Positions 1-6,867 of a stretch of 8,199 nt of DNA are shown here, in pieces. Numbering within the stretch: the first letter of the stretch is position 1; every line of letters starts with the position of its first letter. The stretch is from contig JAIOHO010000262.1 of assembly GCA_019912905.1 (NCBI GenBank), forward strand, positions 1 through 8,199, read 5' to 3'. A model generated the notes under the pieces. That model made no database searches, was not told the DNA's origin, and saw only the letters and a list, made by a program, of their open reading frames with translations. The stretch comes from Anaerolineae bacterium (lineage in GTDB: Bacteria; Chloroflexota; Anaerolineae; Aggregatilineales; Phototrophicaceae). The position numbers were made by a program, and so were the translations under genes.

Positions 1-609
1 CCGATCCGCCACATTCCACATTTTCTTCCACAATCCGAAGTAGACGATGCTCCAGACAGCGGACCACCGCGTGAGCGGCCCTATTTTCTATTTGTCGGGC
101 GGCTGGAAAAGATCAAGGGCGTTCAGGTCCTGATCGACACATTTCGCGACTATCATCAGGCTGATCTGGTGATCGCGGGACGCGGCAATTACGAGGCGAC
201 TTTGCGCGAGATGGCCGCAGATTTGTCTCATGTGCACTTTCTGGGCATGATCGGCCACGAAGTCCTGCGCCGTTATTTTCGGGGAGCGTTGGCTACACTG
301 GTCCCGTCCATCTGCTATGAGTCCTTCGGCATGACGATTATCGAGTCCTTCACCATGCGCACACCAGCCATCGTCCATAATCTGGGCGCACTGCCGGAAG
401 TCGTAAAAGACGGAGGTGGATTAACCTATGACACCCCTGAGGAATTGGTCCGGGCGCTCGAAATAATGCGGACTCAACCAGATTTTCGGAATCAGTTGGG
501 CGAACAAGGTTATCAACTCTATATGAGCCACTACTCCGAAACACGGCATTTAAACAGCTACTATGATCTCATCGCAGAAATGAAGACTATGCGGGAAGGT
601 ATCCAATGA
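1..609 (+). CDS. GT4-family glycosyltransferase, C-terminal part (5' end outside window)
   Basis: Reading frame 1 is open from the first base, so the gene begins upstream; 202 residues are visible. Residues about 28-40 read YFLFVGRLEKIKG, the typical start of the second Rossmann domain of GT-B glycosyltransferases. Residues 107-115 are ESFGMTIIE, the EX7E motif that binds the nucleotide-sugar donor, followed by a 'P-A-I-V ... G-A-L-P-E-V-V' stretch and 'DGGGLTY', as in Glycos_transf_1 (GT4) enzymes. The family transfers a sugar from a nucleotide donor to a lipid-linked or polysaccharide acceptor at the cytoplasmic membrane face; the exact sugar cannot be read from the sequence. A GTG at 169 is an internal codon, not the start. 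The stop TGA overlaps the next gene's ATG by four bases (ATGA), which points to translational coupling with the oxidoreductase. No sign of frameshift in the visible part. Confidence 0.93.
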   Translation, partial: PIRHIPHFLPQSEVDDAPDSGPPRERPYFLFVGRLEKIKGVQVLIDTFRDYHQADLVIAGRGNYEATLREMAADLSHVHFLGMIGHEVLRRYFRGALATLVPSICYESFGMTIIESFTMRTPAIVHNLGALPEVVKDGGGLTYDTPEELVRALEIMRTQPDFRNQLGEQGYQLYMSHYSETRHLNSYYDLIAEMKTMREGIQ

Positions 610-1649
610 CCACACCTTTAGGCGTTGCGTTAATCGGGGCGGGGGGTATCGGCGATGTCCGTGCCGAGGCGGTCTCTCAGACCCCAGAAATCAAGCTTGT
701 TTCCGTCGTCGATCTGGATAAAGCACGTGCAGAGAATGTCGCAAGTCGCTTTGGCGGAGAAGCCTCCACGGACTCTATGGCGGCTGTTCAACGCGCAGAC
801 GTGCAGATTGTAATCGTTTCCACGCCGCCCAATCATCATGCGGATATTACTGTGGCTGCGCTTGAGGCGGGCAAGCATGTCATCTGCGAAAAGCCTTTAG
901 CGCACACGCTTGCCGAAGCGGAGCGGATGTGTGCGGCTGCGGACAAGAGCAGCGTCTTTCTCAAGACGGGATTTAATCACCGTTATTTCCCGGCCATGCA
1001 GTATGCGCGCAAGCTGATCGATTCGGGCAAGATCGGTGAGGTCGTTACGGTGCAGGCGTATGCCGGGCATCCCGGTGGCAAGGAATTCGGTCATGACTGG
1101 ATTCATGATGGCACGGTGACAGGCGGTGGCAGTCTGGTCGATAATGGTATCCATATCCTCGATCTCACCCGCTTCTTCTTTGGTGATGTCGATACTGCGA
1201 TGGGCTATCGGGCCAACCTCGTCTGGAAATTCGAGGATGCCGAGGACAACGGCTTCGCGCTCTTCAAATCGACCGACGGTAAGATTGCCCAGGTCCACGC
1301 CAGTTGGACGCAGTGGCGTGGTTACAAATTCTGGGTCGAGACCTTTGGCACTCGGGGTTATGTGCGCGCCTCCTACCCGCCCATGCTGGTGGAATGGGGC
1401 GAGACACCTGAACCGGGCATCCGCTCCCGCAAACACTACGAGTTTTTCCCGTCATTCCAGGTTCAGGAGCGGCTCAAGGGCTGGCGCTGGACGATTATCC
1501 AGTCGTTTATCCACGAGGTCAGCGACTTTGTAGCCGGTATTCACGCGGGCAAGCAGGTTGCTCCGACAGGCCGTGATGGGCTGCGCACCATGCAAATGGC
1601 CCATGCGATCTACCGTTCATCTTCTGAGGGCGTCGAGGTAAAGGTGTGA
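606..1649 (+). CDS. Gfo/Idh/MocA-family NAD(P)-dependent sugar oxidoreductase
   Basis: The 347-residue protein has the usual length for this family. The N-terminal Rossmann fold shows the dinucleotide motif GAGGIG at residues 11-16 and an acidic residue after the second strand (VVDLD, 34-38). The family signature EKP lies at residues 95-97 (CEKPLA), with K96 the expected catalytic or cofactor-contacting Lys. The C-terminal half has the substrate-domain pattern GGGSLVDNGIHILDL (173-187); D179 and H183 match the conserved active-site positions. Family members oxidise, reduce or epimerise sugar and cyclitol substrates, often nucleotide sugars for cell-surface glycans. Placement between a glycosyltransferase and a deacetylase favours a role in making a modified sugar for the same polysaccharide, but the substrate is unknown. 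The start ATG overlaps the upstream stop, and the TGA stop overlaps the GTG start of the next gene. Confidence 0.93.
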   Translation: MTTPLGVALIGAGGIGDVRAEAVSQTPEIKLVSVVDLDKARAENVASRFGGEASTDSMAAVQRADVQIVIVSTPPNHHADITVAALEAGKHVICEKPLAHTLAEAERMCAAADKSSVFLKTGFNHRYFPAMQYARKLIDSGKIGEVVTVQAYAGHPGGKEFGHDWIHDGTVTGGGSLVDNGIHILDLTRFFFGDVDTAMGYRANLVWKFEDAEDNGFALFKSTDGKIAQVHASWTQWRGYKFWVETFGTRGYVRASYPPMLVEWGETPEPGIRSRKHYEFFPSFQVQERLKGWRWTIIQSFIHEVSDFVAGIHAGKQVAPTGRDGLRTMQMAHAIYRSSSEGVEVKV

Positions 1650-2425
1650 CAGTTCCGATCATCACCTATCATGCGATCGCAGATCAGCCTTCACCGCTGT
1701 TTGTATCGCCCCATACGTTTGACCTGCATCTGCGCATGCTGTCCGAAGCGGGTTGGCATACCACGTCGCTGCATACGGTCGCTGACTGCCTGAAACGAGG
1801 GCTTCCCCTGCCGGAAAAGGCGGTCGTGATCACTTTTGACGATGGCTATGCATCGGTGTTTTCCGATGCCTGGCCGCGTTTGCAGGCGTATGGATTCACC
1901 GCTACAGTGTTCCTGATTTCCGATTATTGTGGCCGCGATAACCAGTGGCCCGGCCAGCCGGCCTCGGTGCCGACTTGCCCGTTGATGACCTGGGAGCAAG
2001 CAGCCGAAATGGGCGCGGCGGGCTGCGAGATGGGCGCACATACCCGAACGCACCGGGCACTTCCGACGCTGCCTGCGGCTCAGGCAGAAGATGAGATTGC
2101 CGTTTCTCAGCAGGTCATTCAACAGGAAACCGGACAGTCAGTCGATATTTTTGCGCAGCCTTATGGGGCGACCAATGTATCTGTCGATGCGTTGGTGCGC
2201 CGTTATTTCGAGGGTGCGGCCAGTACTTATCTTGGGTTGGTCCGGGGGCAGACGAATCGTTATGCGCTGGAGCGCGTCGACGCCTTCTACCTGACCCCTT
2301 ACTGGCTGCGCAGGCTCGACAGCCGCCTGTTCGAGCAGTATCTCCGGCTGCGGCAGGGATTGCGGACCGTTCGCCGCCAGTTCCGTCCCGATTGGAATCC
2401 ATCAAAGAGCGCTGTTCATGGCTGA
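1646..2425 (+). CDS. NodB-type polysaccharide deacetylase (carbohydrate esterase 4)
   Basis: This 259-residue protein starts at a GTG that overlaps the preceding stop as GTGA. It carries the main CE4 motifs in order: YHAIAD near the N-terminus (8-13), TFDDGY at 63-68 (motif 1, with catalytic D65 and metal-binding D66), HTRTH at 132-136 (motif 2, H132 and H136 as metal ligands) and FAQPYG at 169-174 (motif 3). These residues are those needed for a metal-dependent N- or O-deacetylase of glycans. No signal peptide or membrane segment is evident, so it may act in the cytoplasm on a nucleotide- or lipid-linked intermediate, or be exported by an unseen route. After about residue 200 the tail is Arg-rich and looks non-catalytic. 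The stop overlaps the next start by eight bases. The acetylated substrate cannot be identified from sequence. Confidence 0.92.
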   Translation: MTVPIITYHAIADQPSPLFVSPHTFDLHLRMLSEAGWHTTSLHTVADCLKRGLPLPEKAVVITFDDGYASVFSDAWPRLQAYGFTATVFLISDYCGRDNQWPGQPASVPTCPLMTWEQAAEMGAAGCEMGAHTRTHRALPTLPAAQAEDEIAVSQQVIQQETGQSVDIFAQPYGATNVSVDALVRRYFEGAASTYLGLVRGQTNRYALERVDAFYLTPYWLRRLDSRLFEQYLRLRQGLRTVRRQFRPDWNPSKSAVHG

Positions 2426-3464
2426 ACTGCTGTACTGCTGTCCGCGCTGTCATGGTGAACTCGACTCGCATTCGGAGCGTTACGAATGCAACGCATGCAG
2501 CGCCGTTTATCCGATCATCAGCGGCATTCCCGACTTCCGAGTCTACCCTGACCCGTACATCAGCCTGGAAGATGATCGCAAGAAAGGCCAGCGTCTCGCG
2601 GATCAGGCAGCGGCTCACCAGCTTGACTTTCGAGGTCTGGTGGCTTATTACTATTCGATCACCCCAGAGGTTCCTCCCGACCTCGGGCGCTATTATGAAA
2701 ATCATCATGTGGCAGGTGTCACGCGCGGGGTCGGGATGCTCGAACGGCTGGCAGCCTATGGTCTGGCTGGATACGCCGCGCCAGGCTGCCGCGTGCTCGA
2801 TCTGGGCTGTGGCACCGGCGGATTCGTGCTGAGCGCATCCGAAGCCGGTGCGGATATGGTTGGGGTCGATATCGCGTTTCGCTGGCTGATCGCGGGTCGC
2901 CATCGACTGCGAGAAATGGGGCACGACACCGCACAGGTCGTCTGCGCCTGCGCCGATTATCTACCGTTTCGGGATGCGCAGTTTGATCTCATCGTGTCGG
3001 AAAACGTCATTGAACACACGGCCCATGCAGCGGGTTTGCTCGCGGAGGCGAATCGTGTGCGCAAGCCGGGTCATGCTTTGATGGCTCGCACAGTCAACCG
3101 ATTTGCCATCGGCCCGGAGCCGCATGTGGGGGTATGGGGCGTGGGTTTTCTGCCCAGACGGTGGATGGACCCGTATGTTCGCCGGGTCAAAGGCATTCCT
3201 TACGAGCACATCCACCTGCAATCCGTTTTTGCCCTTCGGCACTTGCTTGCCGATGACCCGGATTTGCGGGTGACCTATCCGCGCCTGATGGAAGCAGACT
3301 ATCAGCATCACCCCGAATCACGCCAGCGCCTGTTCCGCAGCTACGCTCAGATGGCACAGCGATTCCCGCTGCTTCGGCCCCTGCTGACGGTGTTCGGCCC
3401 TTATTTAGAAATCGTAAGTCCGCCCGCCACTTCAGGCCAAAAAACGGATTCCTCGGAGACATAA
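2418..3464 (+). CDS. Class I SAM-dependent methyltransferase with N-terminal Trm112-like zinc ribbon
   Basis: The 348-residue protein has two recognisable parts. Residues 1-40 hold two CxxC pairs, C8-C11 and C24-C27, followed by YPIISGIPDF, the pattern of a Trm112-like zinc ribbon. Then comes a class I methyltransferase domain: motif I VLDLGCGTGG at 126-135, the acidic ribose-binding D151 after strand 2, an adenine-contact acidic region around D180-F184, and DLIVSENVIEH at 190-200 as motif IV. These fused proteins are common in glycan and cofactor gene clusters; the zinc ribbon may structure the protein or bind a partner. The methyl acceptor is unknown; the cluster suggests a sugar hydroxyl or a lipid-linked glycan. 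The ATG lies eight bases inside the deacetylase gene, so its expression is probably coupled to it. It is the last gene of the operon; the last 15 residues are polar and probably disordered. Confidence 0.9.
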   Translation: MAELLYCCPRCHGELDSHSERYECNACSAVYPIISGIPDFRVYPDPYISLEDDRKKGQRLADQAAAHQLDFRGLVAYYYSITPEVPPDLGRYYENHHVAGVTRGVGMLERLAAYGLAGYAAPGCRVLDLGCGTGGFVLSASEAGADMVGVDIAFRWLIAGRHRLREMGHDTAQVVCACADYLPFRDAQFDLIVSENVIEHTAHAAGLLAEANRVRKPGHALMARTVNRFAIGPEPHVGVWGVGFLPRRWMDPYVRRVKGIPYEHIHLQSVFALRHLLADDPDLRVTYPRLMEADYQHHPESRQRLFRSYAQMAQRFPLLRPLLTVFGPYLEIVSPPATSGQKTDSSET

Positions 3465-3504
3465 CCCGCGACCACCAGGACCTTACGACTCTGCTGATCG
3501 CGGG
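3465..3504. repeat. Inverted repeat just after the methyltransferase stop
   Basis: CCCGCGA at 3465-3471 and its exact reverse complement TCGCGGG at 3498-3504 flank a 26-base loop, directly after the TAA of the methyltransferase gene and before the convergent cytochrome gene. The position suits a transcript-end structure between convergent genes, but there is no T-tract on either strand, so this is at best a Rho-assisted or RNA-protecting hairpin. A 7-bp pair at this distance can also arise by chance in GC-rich DNA. The rest of the 77-base gap shows nothing else I can name. Confidence 0.3.
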
Positions 3505-3541
3505 CATCTCCGTTCAAATCGGCAACCTGCACGCTGGCGCG

Positions 3542-4387
3542 TTAGAGCGTCAGCAGGTAGGCGATCAGGTCGTTAATTTCGTCTTCGGTAAAGATCTCGC
3601 TGTAAACCCGGGGCATGAGATTATCTGGAAAGCTGGGTACTACATAGGCACCAGGGTCGAGGATCGAGGTTCGAATGTACTCCACAGGATCACGATCCGC
3701 ACCCATTGCCATTTCCATCGAGGAATCCATCCCATCATCCGAACCCATATCCATGGTCTGCTCGCCGTCAGCGGCATGTCCCATGTCCATACCACCGCTG
3801 GCATCACCAGGGTCGGCGGCATCGTCCATCGCCATGTCGCTCATGGCATGTTCGGAGGGGTCATGTGCCGGGTTCCCCACACCCATCAAGCCTGGGCCTA
3901 TCAGACGCTCCATCGTATCGACCTTATGGCAGGTTGCGCAGGCAAAGCCGACTTCCGGCTGCAACGTATTGAACAGCACCCGCCCATTGTCAATGTCCCC
4001 GACCGACTGCGCGAGGGCCATATCCGGGGCCATAGCGTGACCATCATGGGAGTCCGCCATAGGCGCACCATCGGCCATCGCATCCCCGTCATGCTCGGCA
4101 TCATGCAGCGCAGAGGCTTCTTCGACTCGATTGAATCCACAATTGATCGCCAGCGACTGATAGGCGATGCCGGTGATGTACAGATTTTCGAGCGCGGTAT
4201 CCAGATCCTCACGGGCGATCTCGTCCAGATTGGCGAGTGCTGCCGCGTGTTCCTGTTCATGCTCCAGCAGCGCATCGACATCACAGGTACCGTCGCCTTG
4301 AGCCAGCAGCGGAACACTCTGAACAATCCCAGTGCTCACGATGAGGATCAGGAAACCGGCTAATAAAGTACGAGCATGAAATTGCAT
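3542..4387 (-). CDS. Secreted mono-haem cytochrome c with Met/His/Asp-rich inserts
   Basis: The 281-residue protein starts at the ATG at 4385-4387, chosen because AAGGAG lies eight bases upstream; an in-frame TTG at 4447 lacks this. Residues 1-29 form a signal peptide (basic n-region, hydrophobic core, LLA before the likely cut). Residues 35-84 are mostly helical with C35 and C83, which could form a disulphide. Residues 95-123 are rich in His, Met and Asp. The haem site is CATCH, 150-154, followed by GPGLMGVG (165-171). The axial Met is probably M258 in DNLMPR. Between them, residues 171-232 form an insert with 11 Met, 13 Asp and 3 His, including four MxM motifs, where class I cytochromes have a short loop. 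The C-terminus (EYIRTSILDPGAYVVP and the last helix LIAYLLTL) is normal. It likely carries electrons outside the cytoplasmic membrane; metal binding by the insert is inference. Confidence 0.88.
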   Translation of the reverse strand: MQFHARTLLAGFLILIVSTGIVQSVPLLAQGDGTCDVDALLEHEQEHAAALANLDEIAREDLDTALENLYITGIAYQSLAINCGFNRVEEASALHDAEHDGDAMADGAPMADSHDGHAMAPDMALAQSVGDIDNGRVLFNTLQPEVGFACATCHKVDTMERLIGPGLMGVGNPAHDPSEHAMSDMAMDDAADPGDASGGMDMGHAADGEQTMDMGSDDGMDSSMEMAMGADRDPVEYIRTSILDPGAYVVPSFPDNLMPRVYSEIFTEDEINDLIAYLLTL

Positions 4388-4395
4388 ATCAACTT

Positions 4396-4401
4396 CTCCT
4401 T
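4396..4401 (-). promoter_or_regulatory. Ribosome binding site that fixes the cytochrome c start
   Basis: On the - strand the sequence AAGGAG is followed by eight bases (AAGTTGAT) and then the ATG at 4387. This is a near-ideal Shine-Dalgarno site and spacing. It decides between this ATG and the TTG 60 bases upstream in the same frame; the signal peptide also begins naturally at this ATG. Confidence 0.8.
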
Positions 4402-4412
4402 CCCTGGTCAGA

Positions 4413-4439
4413 TCTATAAGTGAATCCGATTCGATCCAA
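4413..4439 (-). promoter_or_regulatory. Candidate promoter for cytochrome c, with a palindrome in its spacer
   Basis: On the - strand, TTGGAT (4439-4434) and TATAGA (4418-4413) resemble -35 and -10 boxes with a short 15-base spacer. The start would fall near 4406, placing the ribosome binding site very close to the 5' end. Inside the spacer lies the perfect palindrome GAATC-C-GATTC (4422-4432), which could be an operator. Boxes of this quality are common by chance, so this is only a candidate. Confidence 0.3.
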
Positions 4440-4664
4440 ACTGCCAACCCTTGGTTCCGGCAGCAGCCAATACTAAACAGTGCTCAGTGGTGATTCTCGG
4501 AAACAGACCGCACAAATCTCACGGGAACCATCCGCACAGAAGTTTGCAACCGATGAAATATATCCGTTAATCTGGATTGCCTTATCATAACATTCTATCC
4601 GGAAACGTGCACCTGCCCGGCTCCCTCTGGGCCAGCGTCTCATCGGACTCACATCGAAACTGCC

Positions 4665-4691
4665 TTGAAAACCGACCACGCAGGTTATACT
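4665..4691 (+). promoter_or_regulatory. Candidate sigma-70-type promoter for the two-component operon
   Basis: TTGAAA at 4665-4670 and TATACT at 4686-4691 each differ from the consensus -35 and -10 by one base or so, with a 15-base spacer, which is shorter than the usual 17. Transcription would start near 4698 and leave a leader of about 95 bases before the kinase GTG. It is the best + strand match in the intergenic region by eye. Confidence 0.4.
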
Positions 4692-4791
4692 CTTGAGGCT
4701 CACTTGTTGTCCTTCATCCCAGGATCATGCTTCAATGAATTGACTGACGCAGTCGCGCACATTTGCATCGTTCTGGAAGATCGCTGGTGGG

Positions 4792-6192
4792 GTGAGCATC
4801 CGGGTCAAAGTCCTCGGTATTGTGCTGGGTGTCATTCTGCTGCTGAGCCTGTTCGTCACGCTCCAGATGCGCAGCGTGATGTTCGATACGCTCCGCACCG
4901 AATTGGCGCAGCAAGGGACAGCCCTCATCGTGCATGTGGCCGATCAAACGGGTGAACTGCTGGACGACCAACAGGTAGATTCGCTGCGGTTTTACCTGCT
5001 CGACCGGCAGATTCATTATTCGAGTGACACCCACAACACGCGCATTGCTTACCTCGCCGTGTTTGACTCCGATGGGAAGATCATCGCCACCACCCTGCCC
5101 GATGATGCGATCCCTTCTGAGTTACAACCTGCCAATCTGGATCAGCCGCTGAGTGCCCTGCACGACCATCTCTCTTATCTGAGCATCGGCGATGCGGCCA
5201 TCCTCGATATTGCCACCTCCATCGGCGACCAGGGGCTGGTCCGGCTCGGCCTCGACGAGGGACGTATTGGGGAGACGGTCAATATCGTCACGCTCCAACT
5301 GCTGACCATCACGCTCATCATGATCGTCATTGGCCTGGGCGCGGCGATTTTCCTCACCTGGATACTCACTCAACCCATCATGAGTCTGGTCGCTGCGACG
5401 CAAGCAGTTTCACAGGGTGACTTCACGCGGCGCGTGCCCCGTTGGGCCAATGACGAGCTTGGCGAGCTGGCGACGGCCTTTAATACCATGACCGAATCCC
5501 TGGCGCAGGCCGAGCACGAACGCCAGGAAAAAGAAGCCCTGCGCGCCCGCTACGTCAGCGGCGTTATCGTCGCCCAGGAAGACGAGCGCAAACGGATTGC
5601 GCGTGAGCTGCATGACAGCACCGGCCAATCGCTCACCTCGATCCTGGTGGGCTTACAGAACCTGAAGACCTCCACCAGCCCGGAGGAGATCGCGTCACGC
5701 AGCGACGAACTGCGCGGGGTCATCAGCCGGACCATTGATGAAGTGCGCAACCTCGCCTGGCAGCTTCGTCCCAGCGCACTGGACGATCTGGGCCTGCTCA
5801 GTGCACTCGATCACTACATCAGTGAGTTTCAAACGCGCTATGACATCCCGGTGGATTTTGTTGCCAACGGCCTGGCGCAGCGGCTGCCACGCGAGATGGA
5901 AACCAGCATCTATCGCATCATTCAGGAAGCGCTGACAAACATCGCCCGGCATGCCCAGGCCAATTATGCCAGCGTGATGATCGACAAACGCCAGAGCACG
6001 CTGCGCATCGTCATTGAAGATGATGGAATCGGCTTTGATCCGAATAGGGTTCAGGATCGGAGTCTCGGGCTTCAGGGCATTCGCGAACGTGCAGCGCTCT
6101 TTCAGGGTACGATCACCCTCGAATCCAGGCCCAGCCAGGGTACAGCCCTGTTTGTGACCCTGCCCTATGATCTCCCGGAGAATCTCTTATGA
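4792..6192 (+). CDS. NarL-type membrane sensor histidine kinase (HAMP, HisKA_3, HATPase)
   Basis: The 466-residue protein is laid out as a transmembrane sensor kinase. A first membrane helix spans about 7-24, an extracytoplasmic sensor region about 25-168, a second helix about 168-190, then HAMP (about 190-242, with P195 and the DELGELATAFNTM segment). The HisKA_3 dimerisation domain has ERKRIARELHD with phospho-acceptor H274. The ATPase part shows the N-box around N383 (EALTNIARHA), DDGIGFD at 410-416 and GLQGIRERA at 426-434. It would autophosphorylate H274 and pass the phosphate to the regulator encoded just downstream, whose ATG overlaps its stop as ATGA. I do not recognise the sensor region, so the signal is unknown. 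The GTG at 4792 is the best start: it precedes the first helix, an in-frame TGA lies at 4741, and no ATG or TTG occurs between. Its ribosome binding site is weak. Confidence 0.93.
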   Translation: MSIRVKVLGIVLGVILLLSLFVTLQMRSVMFDTLRTELAQQGTALIVHVADQTGELLDDQQVDSLRFYLLDRQIHYSSDTHNTRIAYLAVFDSDGKIIATTLPDDAIPSELQPANLDQPLSALHDHLSYLSIGDAAILDIATSIGDQGLVRLGLDEGRIGETVNIVTLQLLTITLIMIVIGLGAAIFLTWILTQPIMSLVAATQAVSQGDFTRRVPRWANDELGELATAFNTMTESLAQAEHERQEKEALRARYVSGVIVAQEDERKRIARELHDSTGQSLTSILVGLQNLKTSTSPEEIASRSDELRGVISRTIDEVRNLAWQLRPSALDDLGLLSALDHYISEFQTRYDIPVDFVANGLAQRLPREMETSIYRIIQEALTNIARHAQANYASVMIDKRQSTLRIVIEDDGIGFDPNRVQDRSLGLQGIRERAALFQGTITLESRPSQGTALFVTLPYDLPENLL

Positions 6193-6866
6193 AGACACGC
6201 ATTCTGCTGGCGGACGACCATGCGGTCCTGCGATCCGGCCTGCGCCTGCTCATCGACAACCAGCCGGATCTCAGTGTGGTGGGCGAAGCCAATGACGGGG
6301 CGGAAACCCTGGTTAAAGCACGCGAACACCGTCCCGATGTGATTTTGCTGGATCTGAATATGCCAGGGTTAGATGGCCTGGGTGCCGTGCCCCTGCTGCG
6401 CAAGGACGTCCCTGAGGCACGCATCTTGATCCTGACCATGCACGACGACGCCAGCTATGTACAGGAAGCCCTGCGCGCCGGAGCGTCCGGCTACGTACTC
6501 AAGAAAGCCGTGGACAGCGAACTCCTGATGGCGATTCGTGCCGTCGCGCGCGGCGAAACCTACGTCCATTCCGCCATCACCAGCAAGCTGCTCCAGAATA
6601 TCCTGCCAGACGCGGCGGATCGATCGGGGGACAGGGGCAATCCCTGGAAGGGTTTATCGGAGCGCGAATTCGGCGTGCTGCGGCTGGTCGCGCTGGGCAA
6701 CACCAATGCCGAAATCGCCGAAACCCTGTTTATCAGCGTCAAAACAGTCGAAACGTACCGGGCACGCGGCATGGAAAAACTCAACCTCCAGACCCGCGCT
6801 CAGCTGGTCAAGCTGGCCCTCAAGTACCACATCTTCGACGAGCCATCTCAGTCGGGAAATCCCTGA
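6189..6866 (+). CDS. NarL/FixJ-family response regulator (REC + LuxR-type HTH)
   Basis: The 225-residue protein has the length of a typical NarL-family regulator. The receiver domain shows the acidic pair D9-D10, phospho-acceptor D55 in LLDLNMPG, T83 and K105, all the residues needed for phosphorylation and switching. After a charged linker (about 140-155) comes a LuxR-type helix-turn-helix, from LSERE at 156-160 to about 211, with the recognition-helix segment ISVKTVETYRARGMEKL. It should act as a dimeric DNA-binding transcription factor activated by the kinase encoded immediately upstream; the ATGA overlap makes coupled production likely. Candidate targets are its own operon, the divergent cytochrome c gene and the downstream DoxX-type gene, but this is an inference from position only. 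Confidence 0.95.
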   Translation: MKTRILLADDHAVLRSGLRLLIDNQPDLSVVGEANDGAETLVKAREHRPDVILLDLNMPGLDGLGAVPLLRKDVPEARILILTMHDDASYVQEALRAGASGYVLKKAVDSELLMAIRAVARGETYVHSAITSKLLQNILPDAADRSGDRGNPWKGLSEREFGVLRLVALGNTNAEIAETLFISVKTVETYRARGMEKLNLQTRAQLVKLALKYHIFDEPSQSGNP

Positions 6867-6867
6867 C

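Larger units (their letters stand above)
4388..4791. other. Divergent intergenic region, 404 bases
   Basis: This gap separates the divergent cytochrome c and sensor kinase genes. It is more AT-rich than the genes around it, especially near 4555-4590, and holds a plausible promoter on each strand (listed separately). An open frame of 76 codons on the - strand at 4473-4703 lacks a ribosome binding site and recognisable motifs, and I do not treat it as a gene. I see no tRNA or repeat family here. Confidence 0.6.

Noticed and set aside
2115..2924. 269-codon - strand frame across the deacetylase/methyltransferase junction
   Set aside because: Both + strand genes there carry complete family motifs; the antisense translation is Arg/Ala-rich without any domain I recognise.
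3465..3541. Possible remnant reading frame after the cytochrome stop on the - strand
   Set aside because: The translated bases (ASVQVADLNGDARDQQ and onward) look protein-like, but they run into the methyltransferase gene on the other strand and have no start signal; treated as chance.
3700..3860. Apparent direct DNA repeats in the cytochrome gene
   Set aside because: Short ATGGACATGG-like runs follow from repeated Met-Asp codons; there is no regular unit length that would indicate a tandem repeat array.
3776..4363. 195-codon open frame on the + strand across the cytochrome c gene
   Set aside because: It lies opposite the signal peptide, haem motif and low-complexity inserts of a well-supported gene, and its translation has no recognisable motif. 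It is a by-product of the repeated Met/Asp/His codons.
4388..4447. Longer cytochrome c frame starting at TTG 4447
   Set aside because: The extra 20 residues are acidic and polar and would place the signal peptide inside the protein; the ATG at 4387 has a strong ribosome binding site.
4473..4703. 76-codon - strand frame in the divergent intergenic region
   Set aside because: It starts with GTG, lacks a ribosome binding site and any recognisable motif, and its composition looks like translated non-coding DNA.
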